Positions 48,064 to 60,300 are shown, numbered from the stretch's first letter. The stretch: DNA of 64,000 nt from JBBRHH01 sp963788015 (GCA_963788015.1 CAWBEY010000005.1:1-64000); one strand, 5' to 3'. Numbers and translations are program-made. The notes: a model not told the origin generated them from the letters alone.

Positions 48064-49187
48064 ATGGCGGGACACGATATTGTGGTCGTCGGAGCGTCTG
48101 CGGGGGGTGTCCAGGCAATCTGTGAACTGGTAAGGCACCTGCCCAAGAATTTGCCAGCATCGATTTTCCTGGCGATACACAGTTCGCCCCAGAGTCCGGG
48201 GGTGTTACCGCAAATCATATTGCGCGCCGGCGGCATTGCGACGTCGTACGCAGTTGATCGAGGGCCGATCCGGAGCGGGCAAATCTACGTTGCGCCCCCG
48301 GACCATCACCTCCTGATCGAGCAGGGCATGATGCGACTGTCGCGCGGCCCCAAGGAAAATGGTTTTCGGCCGGCGGTCGATCCCCTCTTCAGGACCGCTG
48401 CGCGATCCTACGGGTCGCGGGTGGTGGGGGTGGTGCTCTCAGGCGGATTGGATGACGGAACCGAAGGGCTGGGAATTATCAAGGAGTTGGGTGGCATTGC
48501 GATGGCGCAGGACCCGGCCGAGGCATCATTCCCCAGCATGCCCTCCAGCGCGATTCAGAATGTTGACGTGGACTATGTGAAGCCGGTGCGGACGCTGGCG
48601 CGTATATTGGCCAAGGTGGTGAAGCGGGCGGGTTCCAAAGGAGCGCAAGCCATGACTCCCAACGGTGATCGTGCGCACGACGTGGCGGAAATCGGTGATT
48701 CAGGCATGCGTCTTCACGAAGAACTCGGGCCGCCTTCGGCCTTCACCTGCCCCGAATGCGGCGGAGCGCTGTGGGAACTGCGCAATGGAAGGATCATCCA
48801 GTTTCGCTGTCACGTGGGGCACGTTTACTCCTCGGACGGACTATTGTCCGAAAAGGGACGTGATCTGGAGATGGCGTTGTGGACGGCGGTGCGGGCGCTG
48901 GAGGAACATGCCGGCTTGCGGAGACGGATGGCCGGGCGGGCCCACGAGCAGGATTTTGATCGCTTGCGCGCGGCTACGAAAAGCAGGCGCAGGAAGCCGA
49001 AGCCAACGCGACGCTGATTCGCGATATTCTGGTGAGTAACAACGGCAAAAAGAATATGACCGTATTGCTCGATGGCGACGGCGAGAAAAAGGCACGGACC
49101 AATCGATCGGCCAACGGACGGCGAAAGAGCAATAAGAGGCCCAGGGTGCAGGGGTCGTCCAAAATGGGCGGTGAGGTCCAAAGTTGA
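48064..49187 (+). CDS. cheB: CheB-type methylesterase with C-terminal Cys motif, one frameshift
   Basis: CheB removes methyl groups from receptor glutamates. The catalytic domain starts at MAGHDIVVVGASAGGVQAI (Ser in GASAGG), continues AIHSSPQSPGVLPQIILRAG (His), YVAPPDHHLLIEQG and SGGLDDGTEGLGIIKELGG (Asp region). No receiver domain precedes it, as in LOV/Bat-type CheB-like proteins. A C-terminal region has FTCPECGGALWELRNG and FRCHVGHVYS with a zinc-ribbon-like Cys spacing. After a frame change near 48970 it ends YEKQAQEAEANATLIRDILV and a Lys/Arg-rich tail, stop at 49187. The ATG at 48064 follows GGGAGATCC. It heads the signalling cluster that continues through 56110. Confidence 0.82.
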
Positions 49188-49271
49188 CAATTTCAACGGA
49201 GGTACGCGTCGGAGTCGCGAAACACAGGACGCGGTAATTCAGATTTATTTGTCCTCAAACTCAAAAATACC

Positions 49272-52200
49272 ATGTCCAACAAAAGCGGGAAGTCCAGAGG
49301 CGTGCAACGGGTGGCGGGGCCAAAAGCAGATCCAGAGCGCAAGGCCCCCGGCAAGGCGCCGGCAATCCTATCGCCTCCAAAACAGGCAGCCGCCCCAAGC
49401 CGCGTTGAAGCGCCCGCCGACCTGGGCCTTGGCGATACCTTAAGTAGGCCGTCGGCTCCCATCGTCGGCATCGGCGCATCGGCGGGGGGTTTGGAAGCAT
49501 TTTCACAGCTTCTGCGAGCGCTGCCGGCTAACACGGGCATGATGTTTATTCTCGTGCAGCACCTGGCGCCAACACACGAAAGCGTGCTGCCGGAACTGCT
49601 GGCGGCGACAACAAAGATGCCCGTGTTGCAAGTCACCGACGGCATGGCTCTGGCGCCCAATCACGTGTATGTCATTCCGCCCAACATGCAGATGGTCATC
49701 ATCGACGGCCGGCTGCACCTGGCGACACGCGACCAGCACCACCAGTTTTTGCCCATCGACCAGTTCTTCCATTCGCTGGCGGAATACGGGCAGGGGCGGG
49801 CTGTGGGTATCATTCTCTCGGGGACCGCGTCGGATGGTTCGGTGGGCTTGCGGGAAATCAAAGCCGCCGGAGGAATCACCATCGCGCAAGACCCGGCAAG
49901 CTGCAAGTTCGATGGCATGCCGCGTGCCGCCATCGCCACCAATTCGGTGGACCTGGTGCTCACGCCGCAGAAGATCGCCGAAGAGCTCTCACGCTTGGCG
50001 CATCATCCGCTGGTTCAGCGGCCACCGTCGCCGGCGGATGATGGGGAGGGAGACGTGGGGGAGCGCAGTTGTCGCGGATCTTTGGCTTGCTGCGGCAGGC
50101 GACGGGGGTGGATTTCACCCACTACAAGCGCCCGACAATCCGCAGGCGGCTGCAACGGCGGTTGGTGTTGCATAAGCTGACGAACGTCGATCAGTACATC
50201 AAATTCATGCAGCAGAATCCGGCCGAGGTGACAAGCCTGTATCAGGACATCCTGATTCACGTCACCCGGTTTTTCCGCGAGCCCGAGTCGTTTGGGATGC
50301 TGGCCTCCAAGGTTTTTTCGACACTGATGGCCGAGCGCAGCCCCGACGACCCGATTCGGATCTGGGTGCCGGGCTGCTCGACAGGGGAAGAGTGTTATTC
50401 GGTGGCGATGGCGTTGCTGGAGTTTCTGAAAGAAGACGCCGAGCGGGTGCGGCTTCAAGTCTTCGCCACGGACATCAGCGAAACCGCCGTCGAGCACGCG
50501 CGGGCGGGTTTATACCCCGAGTCAATCTCGGCCGACGTTTCGCCCGAGCGGCTGCGGCAGTTTTTCACGAAGGTGAACGGCAGCTATCGGGTCACCAAAA
50601 CCGTGCGCGATGTCTGTGTATTTGCACGCCAGGACCTGACGCGCGACCCGCCGTTCTCGAAGCTCGATTTGATCCTCTGCCGCAACGTGCTGATTTACCT
50701 GGGGGCGGTGCTTCAGAAGAAGCTGATGCAGGTATTTCATTACGCCCTCAAGCCAACGGGGTTTTTGATGCTGGGGGGCGCAGAGACCATTGGCACGCAC
50801 TCAGATCTGTTTCGCGTGGTGGACAAACGGTTCAAGCTCTACATGCGCAAGCCCACCGTGATTCGCGCTGACATGGAATTTCGCCCGGCCGCCATGCCTG
50901 CGCGGCGCTCGGAAGAGCCGCGCCGGCCGCGGGAAACGCCCCGCAGCGGCACCGCCCAGAGCGAGGCCAGCCGGATCATCCTCACGCGCTACACGCCGCC
51001 AGGCGTCCTTGTGGACAACGACTTAAAGATCGTCCAGTTTCGGGGCCAGACCGGGCCGTATCTGGAGCCGGCCCCGGGCGAAGCCAGTCTGAACCTGTTG
51101 AAGATGGCCAAAGAGGGATTGTTGTACGGCTTGCGGACAGCCATCAACGACGCCCGCAAAAACGATATGCCGGCGCGCAAGGAGGGATTGCGGGTGAAAG
51201 AGGGGGGAACTGTGCATGAGGTGAGCGTGGAGGTCGTGCCGCTGAACGTCGCCGAGGGGCGGCATTTTCTCGTCCTCTTTCACGAGGCCGCCCAGCAGCC
51301 GGTCCTTCCGATCCTCGAGGAAAGCCCCGAACCAGCGGGCAAGGACGCCCGATCCGAGAAGGGTGAAGCAAAGGGCCGTGGGAAAAAGAACGACAAGGAA
51401 GATCAGCTCAAGCGGCTGCGGAGGGAACTTGCCGCCAGCCGCGAATATATGCAGTCGATTATTCAGGACCTGGAGGCGGCCAATGAGGAATCGCAATCGG
51501 CCAACGAGGAAATCCTCTCCAGCAACGAAGAGCTGCAATCCACCAATGAAGAACTCGACACCGCCAAGGAAGAGCTCCAATCGACCAACGAAGAGCTGAA
51601 CACTGTGAATGAAGAGTTGCAGGGCCGCAACGAGGAGTTGAGCCTCGTAAACAGCGATCTGGTGAATCTGCTGAGCAGCATCCAGATCGCCATCGTGATG
51701 GTATCGAGCGACTTGCGGGTCCGGCGGTTCACGCCCATGGCCGAAAAGGTCCTCAATCTGATTCCCACCGACGTTGGCAGGCCCATCAGCGACATCAAGC
51801 CCAACATCGACTGCCCCGATCTGGAGGAGATGATTACCGAGGCGGTGGACACGGTGACGATCAAGGAGCGGGAGGTGAAGGATCGCAACGGCAACTGGTA
51901 TTCGTTGCGGATTCGCCCGTACAAGAACATCGACAACCGCATCGACGGGGCGGTCCTGGCGCTCTTCAACATCGACATTTCACGCGGCGCGTTTACCGAG
52001 GCGATCTTCAAGACCGCCCGCACCCCATTGGCGATGCTGGATGAAAACCTGCGGCTGATGGTGGCCAGCGATTCATTCCTCGCGGCCTCGGGAACTTCAG
52101 CCCAGGATGGCAAGGGGCAGTTGCTCTACGAGCTGGGAGGTGGGCGGTGGAACATTCCACGGCTGCGGGGATTGTTGCAGGATGTGCTGGATCGGGAGAA

Positions 52201-52363
52201 AACCTACGAGAACGTGGAGGTGGAGCAGGAGCCGGGCGGCGGAACCGGCGGGGCCCTGCGGCTCACGGCACGGCGCGTGCGGAGGGAGCCGGGCGTTGCG
52301 GCGGTGGTGCTGATGGCGATTGAGGAACCACGCGGCACCAATGGTTCGGGGATGTCCTCATGA
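49272..52363 (+). CDS. CheB-CheR-PAS fusion protein, one frameshift
   Basis: A protein of about 1,030 residues with a methylesterase, a methyltransferase and a PAS region in one chain. CheB part: VGIGASAGGLEAFSQLL, LVQHLAPTHESVLPELL, PNHVYVIPPNMQM and GTASDGSVGLREIKAAGG. After a frame change near 50060 the CheR part follows: RRRLQRRLVLHKLTNVDQYI, VTRFFREPESF, VPGCSTGEECYSVAM (SAM loop), ILCRNVLIYL and FLMLGGAETIG. A long coiled coil with EELQSTNEELDTAKEELQST links to a PAS domain (VMVSSDLRVRRFTPMAEKVL). This is the CheB/CheR/PAS fusion known from alphaproteobacteria and planctomycetes. Its stop overlaps the next start (ATGA), so it is co-translated with the hybrid kinase. Confidence 0.85.
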
Positions 52364-54075
52364 AGCAGCGTGAAGGACCTGCCAGATACGAACGCATGAC
52401 CAAGCCACAACTGCTGGCGGAGTTGCGGCGGTTGGAGGCGGCGGCGCACGAACTGGAGGTCTTTCGCGAGGAGACGCGCGTTCAAAACGAGCAGTTGGTG
52501 GAATTTCAACACTCGTTGGAAGAATCCCGCGACCGCTATGCCGATCTATACGATTTTGCGCCCATTGCCTATGTGACGCTGGGTCCCATCGGCCAGATTG
52601 AGGAGATCAACCTCACAGGCGCGAGTCTGCTGGGAACCGAACGAAGCCGAATTGTCGGCAACCCGCTGCTGGTTTACGTGGCGGAGGAGGACAGGCCGGC
52701 TTTCCTGGCATTCATGAAGCGGTGCCGGGACGAGCAGGGGCTGGTGGTGGGGGAATTGACGCTGGCGCCGCGCGGGCAGACGCCCATTGTCGTGCAGTTA
52801 TCAGCCCGGGGAGGGCCAAAGTGGCAAGGCGGGGGCATGAGCTTCCGCACCGCCATTACCGACTTGACGGAGCGGAAAAAAGCCGAGGAAGAGCGGCGGA
52901 AGCTGATCATGAAGGAACAGGCCGCGTCGCAGGCCAACGAGGCCAAGGACCGCTTCATTGCGATGCTAAGCCACGAGCTGCGCACGCCTCTGACGCCGGT
53001 TCTGGCGGTGGTGAGCGCGCTGGAGACGCGCTCGGAGATGCCCGAAACCCTTCGAACCGATTTTTCGATGATCCGCCGCAACGTCGAGCTTGAGGTGCGC
53101 CTGATTGACGACCTGCTGGACGTGACCCGGATCGCGCGCAACAAAGTCCAACTGAACCTGGAAGTGCTGGACGTTCATCAACTGATTGAAGAAGTCGTCG
53201 AGTCCTGCCGCGCTGACATCGAAGCGCGACGGTTGAGCCTGTCGCTGGGATTGGCGGCCAAGTCGCATCACGTCTATGCGGATGCGGTGCGGTTGCGGCA
53301 GGTATTCTGGAATCTATTAAAGAACGCAATCAAATTCACCGCCGAGCGGCAGTCGATCTCGATCCGGAGCATCAACGGACGGGCCGACGGTGCCGATGGC
53401 GAAGGGGTGGTGCGGGTATTGGTGAGCGATACCGGCATCGGCATGGACCCGCGGCAGGTGGACCGCTTATTTTTGCCCTTCGAGCAGGAAGCACTGCCGG
53501 GGACACACAGCAATCCAGCCGGATTGGGATTGGGGCTGGCCATCGCCAAAGCGCTGGTGGAGGCGCAAGGCGGCAGCATTCGAGGGATCAGCCGGGGGAA
53601 GGGGCGCGGCTCCACGTTCGAAGTGGAGATGCGAACCACACCCACGCCCGGCGATGCTCCAACGCGCCATGCCGCCCCAGAAGCGGCGAGTGACCGGTGT
53701 TTGTCGATTCTGGTCGTGGAGGACCACCTGGACACAGCGCGGGTGATGGCGCGGCTGCTGACCGGAGAAGGCCATCAGGTTGAATTGGCTGGATCGAAAG
53801 AATCCGCCCTAACCATCGCGCAGCAGGCGGATTTCGACCTGATCATCAGCGATCTGGGGCTCCCCGATGGCAGCGGCCTGGATCTGATGCGCCAACTGTC
53901 CCGTTCACGGCACGTGTGCGCCATTGCGCTCAGTGGGTTTGGGGCAGAGCAGGACGTGCGTAAAAGCCGCGAGGCCGGGTTCACCGAACACATCACCAAA
54001 CCCGTCGATTTTGAAAAACTCCTGGAAGCGATTGGCCGCGTGGTTGAACGCGGAACGGCGACGGAGGGCGGGTGA
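52360..54075 (+). CDS. PAS-histidine kinase-receiver hybrid
   Basis: 571 residues in one intact frame. N-terminal helix, PAS domain (DRYADLYDFAPIAYVTLGPI; LLVYVAEEDRPAFLAFMKR), HisKA with FIAMLSHELRTPLTPVLAVV (His phosphorylation site), HATPase with NLLKNAIKFTAE, DTGIGMDPRQVDRLF and GLGLGLAIAKALVEA, and a C-terminal receiver ILVVEDHLDTARVMARLL with LIISDLGLPDGSGLDLM and ITKPVDFEKLLEAI. No membrane segments, so cytosolic. The ATGA overlap with the CheB-CheR-PAS gene makes them a functional pair; the receiver may pass phosphate onward to a separate transfer protein. Confidence 0.92.
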   Translation: MKQREGPARYERMTKPQLLAELRRLEAAAHELEVFREETRVQNEQLVEFQHSLEESRDRYADLYDFAPIAYVTLGPIGQIEEINLTGASLLGTERSRIVGNPLLVYVAEEDRPAFLAFMKRCRDEQGLVVGELTLAPRGQTPIVVQLSARGGPKWQGGGMSFRTAITDLTERKKAEEERRKLIMKEQAASQANEAKDRFIAMLSHELRTPLTPVLAVVSALETRSEMPETLRTDFSMIRRNVELEVRLIDDLLDVTRIARNKVQLNLEVLDVHQLIEEVVESCRADIEARRLSLSLGLAAKSHHVYADAVRLRQVFWNLLKNAIKFTAERQSISIRSINGRADGADGEGVVRVLVSDTGIGMDPRQVDRLFLPFEQEALPGTHSNPAGLGLGLAIAKALVEAQGGSIRGISRGKGRGSTFEVEMRTTPTPGDAPTRHAAPEAASDRCLSILVVEDHLDTARVMARLLTGEGHQVELAGSKESALTIAQQADFDLIISDLGLPDGSGLDLMRQLSRSRHVCAIALSGFGAEQDVRKSREAGFTEHITKPVDFEKLLEAIGRVVERGTATEGG

Positions 54076-54173
54076 AAAAACCACCCATGCGGGAGGGGCG
54101 GGATTTATATTCGTTGACATCCGGGCGCAGTTAGGCGTACACCAGAGCGACCGGTTTGCGTGGAGCATCACCA

Positions 54174-56110
54174 ATGGCTGGCGGGTCGAAGAGAAAAGAC
54201 TTTGATGGGGCGATGGACGCTCTGGCTGCGCGCCTCCAGAATCTCCAGACCAACGCCCAGGACGTCAAGGACGGCCGCGATCTCGAGCCCCAATGGGTAC
54301 TGGAAGCATCTGTCGGCCTTAGCTCCGCCCTCGAAGAGCTTCGCGCGGCCGAGGAGCAACTGCTTGAGGCGCGCACCGAGGCCGAAACCGAACGCTATCG
54401 CTACCAGGACTTATTCGAGCTTGCCCCCGACGGCTATCTCGTCACCGATGGCCGGGGCACCATCACCGAGGCCAACCGCGCGGCCGTGGCAATGTTGAAC
54501 ATCCCCGTGCAGTACGTGGTGGGCAAGCCGCTGCTGGTCTGCGTGCAGAAGGAAGATCGGCTGCTCTACTGGCAGATCATCAGCGCCATGCGCCACGCCG
54601 AGCGCGGCATGTGGACGATGCGCCTCACGCCCCGGCACTTGCCGCCCGTCGTGGCGCACGTCACCGTGGGATCGGTGCGAAGCTGGGAGGGGGCCTTGGA
54701 AGGCTTGCGCTGGATCATCCGCAATGTCACCGAGCAACAGCGAATCGAAACGGAGATGCGCAAAAACCGCCAGCAGCTTCGGCGGCTGGCATCGGAACTG
54801 TCGCTCGCGGAAGAGCGCGAGCGGCGCCGGCTGGCCAATGACATCCACGACCACATCGGCCAGACGCTGGCGATGATCAAGCTGAAACTGGCCGCGATGC
54901 GGCACAAGCCGGAAAACAAGCCGTGCGTGCCTGCCCTAGAAGAAGTGATTGGGCTGGTAACGCAGACGATCGCGCAGACGCGCTCGCTGAGCTTCGAGCT
55001 GAGCCCGCCGCTCTTGTACGACCTTGGCCTCGAGTCCGCGCTTCAATGGCTGACCGAACAAAAGGCCGAGGAGGGAATCACCTTTGATTTCAAGGACGAT
55101 GGCAACGTCAAAACCGCATCGAACGAAATTCGCGTGTTGTTGTTTCAGGCCGTGCGCGAGCTGCTGGTAAACGTCATCAAACATGCCCGCGCATCGCGGG
55201 GAACGGTGTCGGTTTCGGCACACCTGGATAACATAGTGATTGTGGTGGAAGACAACGGCGTGGGGATGAAAAAGCTCAAGCGGCCGCCGAAAATGGGCGG
55301 CTATGGGCTGTTCAGCGTTCGCGAAAGACTCTCGCATCTGGGTGGCGAAGTCGAAATTTCCAATCGCCCCGGCGGCGGCACGCGCGTGAAACTGGTGGCG
55401 CCCTGGGCGGTCCCGTCAAACCAACCAACGGAGACGATCATGTCGAAGCTTAATGTGCTCATGGTGGACGATCATCGGATGCTCCGGCAGGGCCTCCGGG
55501 CGTTGCTCGAGGGAGAGGGAGATCTGCAAGTGGTCGCTGAAGCCGACAACGGCCGATCCGCCGTTGAATTGGCCGAGAAATTAGCGCTGGACCTGGTCAT
55601 CATGGATGTGGGAATGAAAGACCTCAACGGCATCGAAGCCACCCGCCGCATCCTGGACCGCAAGCCAGGCCTAAAGGTGATCGGGCTATCGATGCACTCC
55701 GACCGCCGCTTCGTGGCCGAGATGCTGAAGGCCGGCGCGGTGGGCTATGTCTTAAAGGACGCAGCCGTCGAAGAACTGGTCGCCGCCATCCGCACCGTCC
55801 TGGCCGGCAAGGTATATTTGAGCCCAGGCGCCGCCGACGTAGTGGTAGACGATTACGTCCGCCGCGTCCCGGCCTCGGGAACATCAGTCTTCTCCGCCCT
55901 CACCCCGCGCAGCGCGAAGTGCTGCAACTGATGGCCGAGGGAAAGGCAACAAAACAGATCGCCATGATCCTGCACGTAAGCGTAAAAACAGTAGAAACCC
56001 ACCGCCGCCAGATCATGAGCAAACTAGACCTCTACAGCGTCGCCGAACTAACCAAATACGCCATCCGCGAAGGCCTGACCTCGGTGGAGGTATCTGGAGT
56101 GGGGGGGTGA
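54174..56110 (+). CDS. NarX-like kinase fused to a NarL-like response regulator, one frameshift
   Basis: The kinase has a helical N-terminus, a PAS domain (DLFELAPDGYLVTDGRGTIT), a HisKA_3 H-box (ERERRRLANDIHDHIGQTLA) and a HATPase (VRELLVNVIKHARAS; DNGVGM; GYGLFSVRERLSHLGG). The frame then runs on into a receiver that begins at 55441: MSKLNVLMVDDHRMLRQGLR, with LVIMDVGMKDLNGIEATRRI (acceptor Asp) and AGAVGYVLKDAAVEELV. After a frame change near 55905, the LuxR-type HTH follows: ATKQIAMILHVSVKTVETHR, stop at 56110. The join carries GGAGACGATC before ATG at 55441, so the regulator can also be made alone. In most bacteria these are two genes; a lost stop or a real fusion are both possible. Confidence 0.78.
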
Positions 56111-56177
56111 GGGGGGCAGAAGTTGAAAGTTAGAAGCACCCGCTTCTCTTTCCCCCTCTCCCGGTACGCCAGAGGGA

Positions 56178-56193
56178 TCCCGCTTCAGCGGGA
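56178..56193 (+). repeat. Hairpin in intergenic repeat region
   Basis: TCCCGCT / AGCGGGA with a very short loop lies in a stretch that starts with CCCTCTCCCGGTACGCC and ends with GGGGTGAGGG, typical of dispersed intergenic repeats in GC-rich bacteria. It lies between the convergent NarX-NarL and pdxJ genes and could slow both transcripts. It lacks a T tract, so I do not call it a terminator. Confidence 0.4.
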
Positions 56194-56272
56194 GGTGGAA
56201 GGGTCGGGGTGAGGGCTCTTCCTAATTTCAAACGACTCCGGGCTACTTCGCGAGTCGACGGGTGAGACGCCA

Positions 56273-56999
56273 TCAGATCGATGAGCACAGGATCGCCTTC
56301 ATCTCCCCCACGGCTTCCCGCAACCCCGTAAAAATCGAACGCGAAATAATCGCATGGCCAATGTTGAGCTCGCGCATCTCGGGGATACGCGCCACCGGCA
56401 GAACATTTCTGTAATTCAAACCATGCCCCGCGTGCAGCCGGAGTTTAAGCTCAGACGCAAGCGCCCCCGCCCGCATCAGCCGGCCAAGTTGCACGGCCGC
56501 CACCGGCGATCCAAACGCCGCATTGGCATACTCACCCGTGTGAAGCTCAACAGCATCAAAATTCTGGCGCTGGGCCAGCTCCACCTGCGCCGCATCCGGA
56601 TCAATAAACGCCGAAACAAAAACCCCCGCATCGCGCAGGCGCCCCACGATGGCCGCGATCTTTTCGCGGATCGCGCGACAGGTCCAGCCCCCCCTCGGTG
56701 GTAATCTCCTCCCGGTGCTCAGGAACCAGCGTGGCCTGGGCCGGGCGGGTCACCAGTGCAAGCTCGACAATCTCCGCCGCAATCGACATCTCCAGATTCA
56801 GCTTGCACTGCACAGTCGCACGAAGCAGCGCAACATCCCGATCATTGATATGGCGGCGATCCTCGCGCAGGTGAACCGTAATCCCATCCGCCCCCCCAAG
56901 CTCAGCCTGAACCGCCGCCCAAACCGGATCCGGCTCACACCCCCGCCGAGCCTGCCGCAGGGTCGCCACATGATCAATATTCACACCCAGTTCTATCAT
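56273..56999 (-). CDS. pdxJ: Pyridoxine 5'-phosphate synthase, one frameshift
   Basis: Condenses 1-deoxyxylulose 5-phosphate with 3-amino-1-hydroxyacetone 1-phosphate in vitamin B6 synthesis. The start at 56999 begins MIELGVNIDHVATLRQARRG, the family N-terminus, then VWAAVQAELGGADGITVHLR and CKLNLEMSIAAEIVE. After a frame change near 56665 the sense continues VGRLRDAGVFVSAFIDPD, VELHTGEYANAAF, LHAGHGLNYRNVLPVARIPE and ELNIGHAIISRSI. All landmarks of PdxJ are present. The break lies in a GC-rich run; an assembly indel is likely. Confidence 0.9.
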
Positions 57000-57232
57000 A
57001 ATCGGATTGTAGCCGTCAAAACCCCGAAACAAGAACCATCAGCAGCCCACATCCTGCCCGGTCTCCGCCCTTGCCCTCCCCTCACGCCTCATCGCCATTC
57101 TCTACACCGCCTCCCGAAGCACACCAATCGAATGTGCGCCAGCGTTCCAGCCAAATTATCTCCGAAACATCGTCATTATGAACAAACCGGTGCATCGCCA
57201 GTGCATGTAGGGAATTTCCACGATTATCGCGT

Positions 57233-57261
57233 TTGGTTGAAGGTAAGGTCTGGAGTAGTAT
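57233..57261 (+). promoter_or_regulatory. Possible promoter of the restriction gene
   Basis: TTGGTT (57233-57238) and TAGTAT (57256-57261) are 17 bases apart; the second matches a -10 well, the first poorly. It lies about 45 bases before the GTG start at 57307. The gap 57000-57306 holds no gene otherwise. Confidence 0.35.
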
Positions 57262-57306
57262 CCTTGCCGTCGAGAAGAGATCAGGACCTCGCTCGGGCTG
57301 CTCACC

Positions 57307-60300
57307 GTGACCAATCAAGCCGTTATTCAAAATCCGATCATCAACTCCCCCTTCGACGAGCCCCAGCGCCACTTCCGCTTCACCGACGAAGGCATTACCA
57401 ACGAGCTCATTTCCGCCCGCCGCATCAGCTCCTATTTCGTCCCGATCGCTCAGCCCCGCAAAAAGGGCAAGGGGATGCAGCAGCAGACCCTCGGCGACTG
57501 GACCGCCGACCGCATAGAAGAAAACAAAACCGTCAACTTCATCCGCCAGCGCGTCAAAATCTGGCGCGAAGGCAACTACCCCGGGCTAACCCGCACCACC
57601 GCCCGCCTTCTCGAACACTGGAAGCGCACCGACCGCTACCGACGCCTCTTCTTCTGCCAGATCGAAGCCCTCGAAACCATCATCTACATCACAGAAGCCG
57701 CCAAAAAATATGGCGACACCGTCATCGAAAACGATCTCCGCAATTTCTCCGCCGAACACAATCCCGAGCTCTTCCGCATTGCCTGCAAAATGGCCACCGG
57801 CTCCGGCAAAACCGCCGTCATGGCCATGATCATCGCCTGGCAAACTCTCAACAAGCTCGCCAACCCACAAGACGCCCGCTTCGGCGACGCCTTCCTCATC
57901 GTCACCCCCGGCATCACCATCAAAGACCGCCTTCGCGTCCTCCTCCCCAACGATCCCACCAACTACTATGAGGCGCTCGACCTCGTTCCCACCGACCTGC
58001 GCTCCGATGTCGCCCGCGCCAAGATCGTCATTACCAACTACCACGCGTTCAAGCGCCGCGAAAAAGGGGAAGCCTCCCGCCTCACCAAAGCGTTACTCGG
58101 GCAGGCTGCCACCGGCGCATCACCGAAAGCGAAGGCGAAATGGTCCGCCGCGTCTGTCGTGGCCTCGGCACCAAGTCCAACATCGTCGTCCTCAACGACG
58201 AGGCCCACCACTGCTACCGCCTCAAGCCGGCCGAAGAACTCGCAGAAAAACTCAAGGGCGATGATCGCAAGGAAGCCGAGCAGCGCAACGAAGCTGCCCG
58301 CGTCTGGGTCTCCGGCCTCGAAGCCGTCAAGCGCAAGATCGGCGTCCGCAGTGTCTACGACGTCTCCGCCACGCCCTTCTTCCTTCGCGGCTCCGGCTAC
58401 GCTGAAGGCACGCTCTTCCCCTGGGTCGTCTCCGATTTTTCCCTTATCGACGCCATTGAATCCGGCATCGTCAAAGTCCCCCGCGTCCCCATCGACGACA
58501 ACGCCATGTCCGCCGCCAATCTCCCGACATATCGGGACCTCTGGCTCCACGTAAAAGACGACCTTCCCAAAAAAGGCCGCGGCACCGATGCGGTCAGCGG
58601 CGAGCCCAAGCTCCCCAAACGCCTCGAAAGCGCCCTCCAGTCCCTCTACCTCAACTACCTCCAGTATTACGAGCGCTGGGACAAGCTCGCCAAAGACAAC
58701 CAGGGCGCTCTCACCCCGCCCGTCTTCATCGTCGTCTGCAATAACACCAACGTCAGCAAGCTCGTCTACGACTACATCTCCGGCTGGGATAAGCCACGCG
58801 CCGACGGTTCCACCGTCCCAGTGCCAGGCCGTCTCCCGCTTTTCTCCAACGTCGAAGGCAACCGTTTCCGCGACCGCCCCAACACCATCCTCGTAGATTC
58901 CGAACAACTCGAATCCGGCGACGCCATGAGCGCCGATTTCAAGCAGATCGCCTCCCGAGAAATCGAAGAATTCAAAGCCGAGCTCCGTCTTCGCTTCCCC
59001 GGCCGCGACGTCTCCGACCTGACCGACGAAGACCTCCTCCGCGAAGTAATGAACACCGTCGGCAAACCCGGCAAACTCGGCGAGCAGATCAAATGCGTCG
59101 TAAGCGTCTCCATGCTCACCGAAGGCTGGGACGCGAACACCGTCACCCACGTCTTGGGCATCCGCGCCTTCGGCACCCAGCTTCTCTGCGAGCAGGTCGT
59201 CGGCCGTGCTCTCCGCCGTATGAGCTACTCCCCCGAGCCCCGCACCCTCACCACCCCCGAAGGTGAAGTCACGTTCGACGCCTTCGCCGTCGAATACGCC
59301 GAGGTCTACGGCGTCCCCTTCTCCTTCATCAACAGCAAAGACCCCGGCCGCGACAACAAGCCCGGCCCCATCCCCACCCGCGTCCGCGCCCTCGAAGACC
59401 GCCTCGACCGCGAAATCACCTTCCCCCGCCTCGACGGCTATCGCTACGACCTCCCGGCCGAGCGCCTCGAAGCTACCTTCACTGCCGACTCGCAAATGAC
59501 GCTCTCCCCGCAGGACATCCCCACGCGGGTCGAAAACGCCCCCATCGTCGGTACCACCGAATTCCACACTCTTGACCGCCTCAAATCCCGCCGCGAGCAG
59601 GAAGTCGCCTTCCACATCGCCCGCCGATTGGTCGAACACCATTTCCCCGAAGGCGAGCAGGCCCGCACCCCTTGGCTATTTCCCGACGCCGTAGCCATCG
59701 CCCGTCAATGGCTCACCGAATGCCTCCACACCAAGGACGGCGCGTTCCCGCAACTCCTCCTCTTCGCCGAGCTCAACGCCTACGCCGCCGAAAAAGTCTA
59801 TCACGCCATCGTCCGCGCCAGCGAAGGCGAAAAACGCCTGCTTCCGATCACCAAGCCCTACGACACCATTGGCACAACCCGCCACGTCTCCTTCGACACC
59901 GTCCGCAGCACCTACAAAACCCGCCCCGACAAATGCCACGTCTCCCACGTCGTCTGCGATACCGGTTCCTGGGAACAGAAGATGGCACAGGTCCTCGAGG
60001 AAATCGACGAAGTCCACAGCTACGTCAAGAATCACAACGTCGGCTTCTTCATCCCCTACACCATCGACGGCCAGGTCCGCCGCTACATCCCCGACTTCAT
60101 CGCCCGCCTCGACGACGGCCACGGCAGCGAGGACCTTCTCAACCTGATTGTCGAAGTAACGGGCGCAAAAGACCGCGACAAGGAGCAGAAGGTTTCCACC
60201 GCCAAGACGCTCTGGGTGCCGTCCGTCAACAACGCCGGGGATTGGGGCCGCTGGGCCTACCTTGAAATTCGTGATCCTTGGGAATCGCGCAAGGCACTGC

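Noticed and set aside
58038..59642. 534-residue minus-strand frame opposite the restriction gene
   Set aside because: Asp/Val/Gly-rich shadow; the plus strand carries helicase motifs.
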